The notes beneath the pieces are model-generated. The model saw only the letters and a program-made list of their open reading frames with translations, ran no database searches and was not told the origin of the DNA. Positions 4,884 to 6,518 of a DNA stretch of 6,518 nucleotides are shown here, in pieces. This DNA comes from Clostridia bacterium (GTDB lineage Bacteria > Bacillota > Clostridia > Christensenellales > QALW01), in NCBI GenBank assembly GCA_017964345.1, contig JAGCSD010000047.1, forward strand, positions 1 through 6,518, read 5' to 3'. The first letter of the stretch is position 1. Each line of letters opens with the position of its first letter. Position numbers and translations under genes: made by a program.

Positions 4884-6146
4884 TTATTTATTTTTTTTAC
4901 TCAAAAATGTCTTTGTATAGCGATTGAGCGCCAACTCGGGGTGTATGCCGTACGCGCGGCACAGGCGCACCGCGTCGAACAGCAGGGCACCGAGAGCGGA
5001 CTCATCCGCGTCGCGCTGTACACGCGCTTGTTCCGTAAACCGTTCGGCGTTCAGGGGTTCCACGCCGGTCTTATGCTGAATTTTTTCAGCGTAGGCGAGC
5101 GCGGGCATCGCCTCGGGAATGTTTCGGAGCAATTCCTCAGGCGTTTTCATTCCTTTCTCACGCATTTTGATTTCGTCCCAGCTGTCTTTGTCCGCCGCCG
5201 AGCCGAAAACCGTCGGGTGACGCCGGATCATTTTGCGGCTGATCGCGTCGGTCACGTCCGAAAAATCAAATTCTCCGCTTTTTCTGCCGATTTCCGCGTG
5301 GAGAACGACTTGCAGAAGGACGTCGCCGAGTTCGTCGGCAAGCAGGAAGGGATCATCCTTGTCGATGGCGTCCACCGCCTCATACGCTTCTTCGATCAAA
5401 AACGGACGCAGGCTTTCATGCGTCTGTGTCGAATCCCACGGGCAGCCGTCCCGCGCGCAGAGGCGGCGCACGATCTCCAGAACATCCGCTTGGTCAAACC
5501 GCGCGGTATGCGCAAAATCGACCGCGCGCAAAAGCAAGCACGCCGTGTGGTTGTAAAGGGACTGTTTGTCCGCCTCGCAGAGTGCGATAACATTCTTTTG
5601 CGGCGTACCGCCCGGCGTTTCCGCGTAAAAAACAGCGGGATAGTCGTCGCCGTAAATATCCGTCAGGCGTACGGTCACGTCGCCGGCGATCAGAGGGGAG
5701 TCAAGGCAAGTCACGAGCGTGTCGCAGTGCTTGTCCGGCCAAATGCCGGTCAGCACCTCGGACGAAGTATATACTTTATAGGCGCCTGTAAACGCGCAGA
5801 ACGCGGCGGCGGCATCCGCCACAGACACCCCGGGCAGGATCGTCCTGTTTTCTTTGGGCAGGAGGGCTATGGCGGAATCGTCCAGCGCGTGTCCGTGTAC
5901 CACATAGGTCACATTGTCTTCACGCGTCAAAAAAGCGGCGATCCGCTTGTTCAGGTCGTCGAAATCTTCCGCTTGTTCATATAAACCGTCCAGCGTGCGA
6001 TAGGTCAGACCGTTGTACTCCACAAGCGCGCGCACCGGCAGTTTTTCGGTTTGGAGACCGATATTTTCCGCGTGCAGAAGATGCTGCCATGCCTCCAGCG
6101 TCAGCCGGTCGGCGGTGCCGGAACCGGCGCCGATCACAACGATCAT
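4884..6146 (-). CDS. mazG: MazG-family nucleoside triphosphate pyrophosphohydrolase with degenerate methylase-like N-domain (YabN type)
   Basis: MazG proteins hydrolyse NTPs or dNTPs to monophosphates and pyrophosphate, acting in the cytoplasm in nucleotide-pool cleaning. Residues about 1-190 resemble the tetrapyrrole-methylase fold of YabN proteins (GAGSG at 6-10, ALVEYNGLTYRTLDGLYEQAEDF, LPGVSVADA). The usual GxGPGD and VPGHP motifs are lost, so methylase activity is unlikely. The central MazG domain is intact: CARDGCPWD (230-238), QTHESL, and the metal-binding pattern E252-E253-x2-E256 then E272-x2-D275 (ELGDVLLQVVLHA). The C-terminal half keeps NIPEAMPALAYAEKIQ, but its second MazG copy is shortened and reads ALGALLF where ELGD is expected. 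At 420 residues it is shorter than the roughly 480-490 of YabN. The ATG at 6146 follows GGAG; an in-frame GTG at 6152 overlaps that site. It starts 2 nt after the flippase stop, suggesting translational coupling. Confidence 0.95.
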   Translation of the reverse strand: MIVVIGAGSGTADRLTLEAWQHLLHAENIGLQTEKLPVRALVEYNGLTYRTLDGLYEQAEDFDDLNKRIAAFLTREDNVTYVVHGHALDDSAIALLPKENRTILPGVSVADAAAAFCAFTGAYKVYTSSEVLTGIWPDKHCDTLVTCLDSPLIAGDVTVRLTDIYGDDYPAVFYAETPGGTPQKNVIALCEADKQSLYNHTACLLLRAVDFAHTARFDQADVLEIVRRLCARDGCPWDSTQTHESLRPFLIEEAYEAVDAIDKDDPFLLADELGDVLLQVVLHAEIGRKSGEFDFSDVTDAISRKMIRRHPTVFGSAADKDSWDEIKMREKGMKTPEELLRNIPEAMPALAYAEKIQHKTGVEPLNAERFTEQARVQRDADESALGALLFDAVRLCRAYGIHPELALNRYTKTFLSKKNK

Positions 6147-6148
6147 AA

Positions 6149-6518
6149 TCACTCCGTCGGGCGTACGTCAACGCCCGCTTTTTTCAGTATTTTTTTCAGT
6201 TTGCCGCCGCCGGGCATAAAGGAAATATCCGTTTCGTCAAAGACGGAAAACACGACCAGCCCTACAAAATAGACGAGAGCGGCAAGCAGGATAAACACAA
6301 GAGTCAGTATTTTCGCCCGTCCGCCGCCGATCATACTGTCCCCAAAGGCGAATTTTGACGCCCACAAAAACAGAAGCATGACAGCGGAAGCGGCGAGCGG
6401 ACGCAGAAGCGTCTCCTTGATATGCGGTCGCACGTGCGTATAGCGCACAACGGCGATCACATCCAGTACGGCGGCGATCGCATAGCAGGTCACGGTACCG
6501 ATCGGTACGCCGAAAATA
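6149..6518 (-). CDS. SpoVB/MurJ-like polysaccharide flippase, C-terminal fragment
   Basis: Only the last 122 residues lie in the window; the frame is open through the right edge. They show three hydrophobic membrane segments: one starting IFGVPIGTVTCYAIAAV, one around LAASAVMLLFLWA, and one around ILTLVFILLAALVYFVG. A short basic cytoplasmic tail (MPGGGKLKKILKKAG) follows. The GVPIGT segment and the lysine-rich tail fit the C-terminus of the polysaccharide biosynthesis/SpoVB family (MATE-like flippase superfamily). Members move lipid-linked cell-wall or spore-cortex precursors across the membrane. Assignment is helped by the following mazG and HU genes, since yabM-yabN is a known gene pair in Bacillus. 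It is not possible to tell SpoVB, YabM or another flippase from this fragment. Confidence 0.82.
   Translation of the reverse strand, partial: IFGVPIGTVTCYAIAAVLDVIAVVRYTHVRPHIKETLLRPLAASAVMLLFLWASKFAFGDSMIGGGRAKILTLVFILLAALVYFVGLVVFSVFDETDISFMPGGGKLKKILKKAGVDVRPTE
6152..6155 (-). promoter_or_regulatory. Shine-Dalgarno fixing the ATG start of mazG
   Basis: GGAG, within CGGAGTGATT, lies 5 nt before the ATG at 6146 and inside the last codons of the flippase gene. The alternative GTG at 6152 shares its first base with this site, so the ATG is preferred. Confidence 0.6.

Noticed and set aside
4845..5984. Long plus-strand open frame of 379 codons
   Set aside because: It lies antisense to mazG, whose protein has clear family motifs. 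The plus-strand product is rich in Arg, His and Val with no recognisable domain, as expected of a shadow frame.

Overview
The window suggests a low-to-mid GC Gram-positive, probably an endospore-forming member of the Clostridia (Oscillospirales-like). This is inferred from four things: a SpoVB-like flippase, a MazG/YabN protein and HU lie in that order; there is a lipobox-type solute-binding lipoprotein; most Shine-Dalgarno sites are strong; and the intergenic DNA is AT-rich with Bacillus-type ARG-box-like sequences. No ribosomal RNA or other taxonomic marker is present, so the genus is not claimed. Every supportable gene is on the minus strand, so the window reads from right to left.

Right part (6518 to 4383): the C-terminal end of a multi-spanning SpoVB/MurJ-like flippase is followed after 2 nt by a MazG-family nucleotide pyrophosphohydrolase with a degenerate N-terminal methylase-like domain. 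Next comes an AT-rich gap with the HU promoter, then hup (HU) and a strong intrinsic terminator. The first two genes are probably co-transcribed. HU has its own sigma-A-type promoter and looks monocistronic.

Middle and left part (4390 to 1): a second transcription unit starts at a promoter with perfect -35 and -10 hexamers. Upstream of it are three to four ARG-box-like sequences spaced 31, 21 and 30 bp apart, so on one face of the helix. The unit carries argG (argininosuccinate synthase), argH (argininosuccinate lyase), a polar amino-acid ABC transporter lipoprotein, and the ABC permease, which runs off the left edge almost complete. Gaps are 11, 20 and 107 nt. The 107-nt gap holds two stem-loops without U-tracts, and the permease starts with TTG; both fit binding protein being made in excess over permease.

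How the genes may work together: ArgG and ArgH convert citrulline plus aspartate to arginine and fumarate. The linked transporter plausibly imports citrulline, arginine or a related amino acid under ArgR control. The substrate is inference only. No argCJBDF gene, mobile element, CRISPR array or RNA gene is visible. There is no gene-free stretch over 300 bases; the longest gaps are 4231-4434 and 4708-4883, and both are described. I see no clearly undescribed system. The most interesting element is the helically phased operator array upstream of argG.
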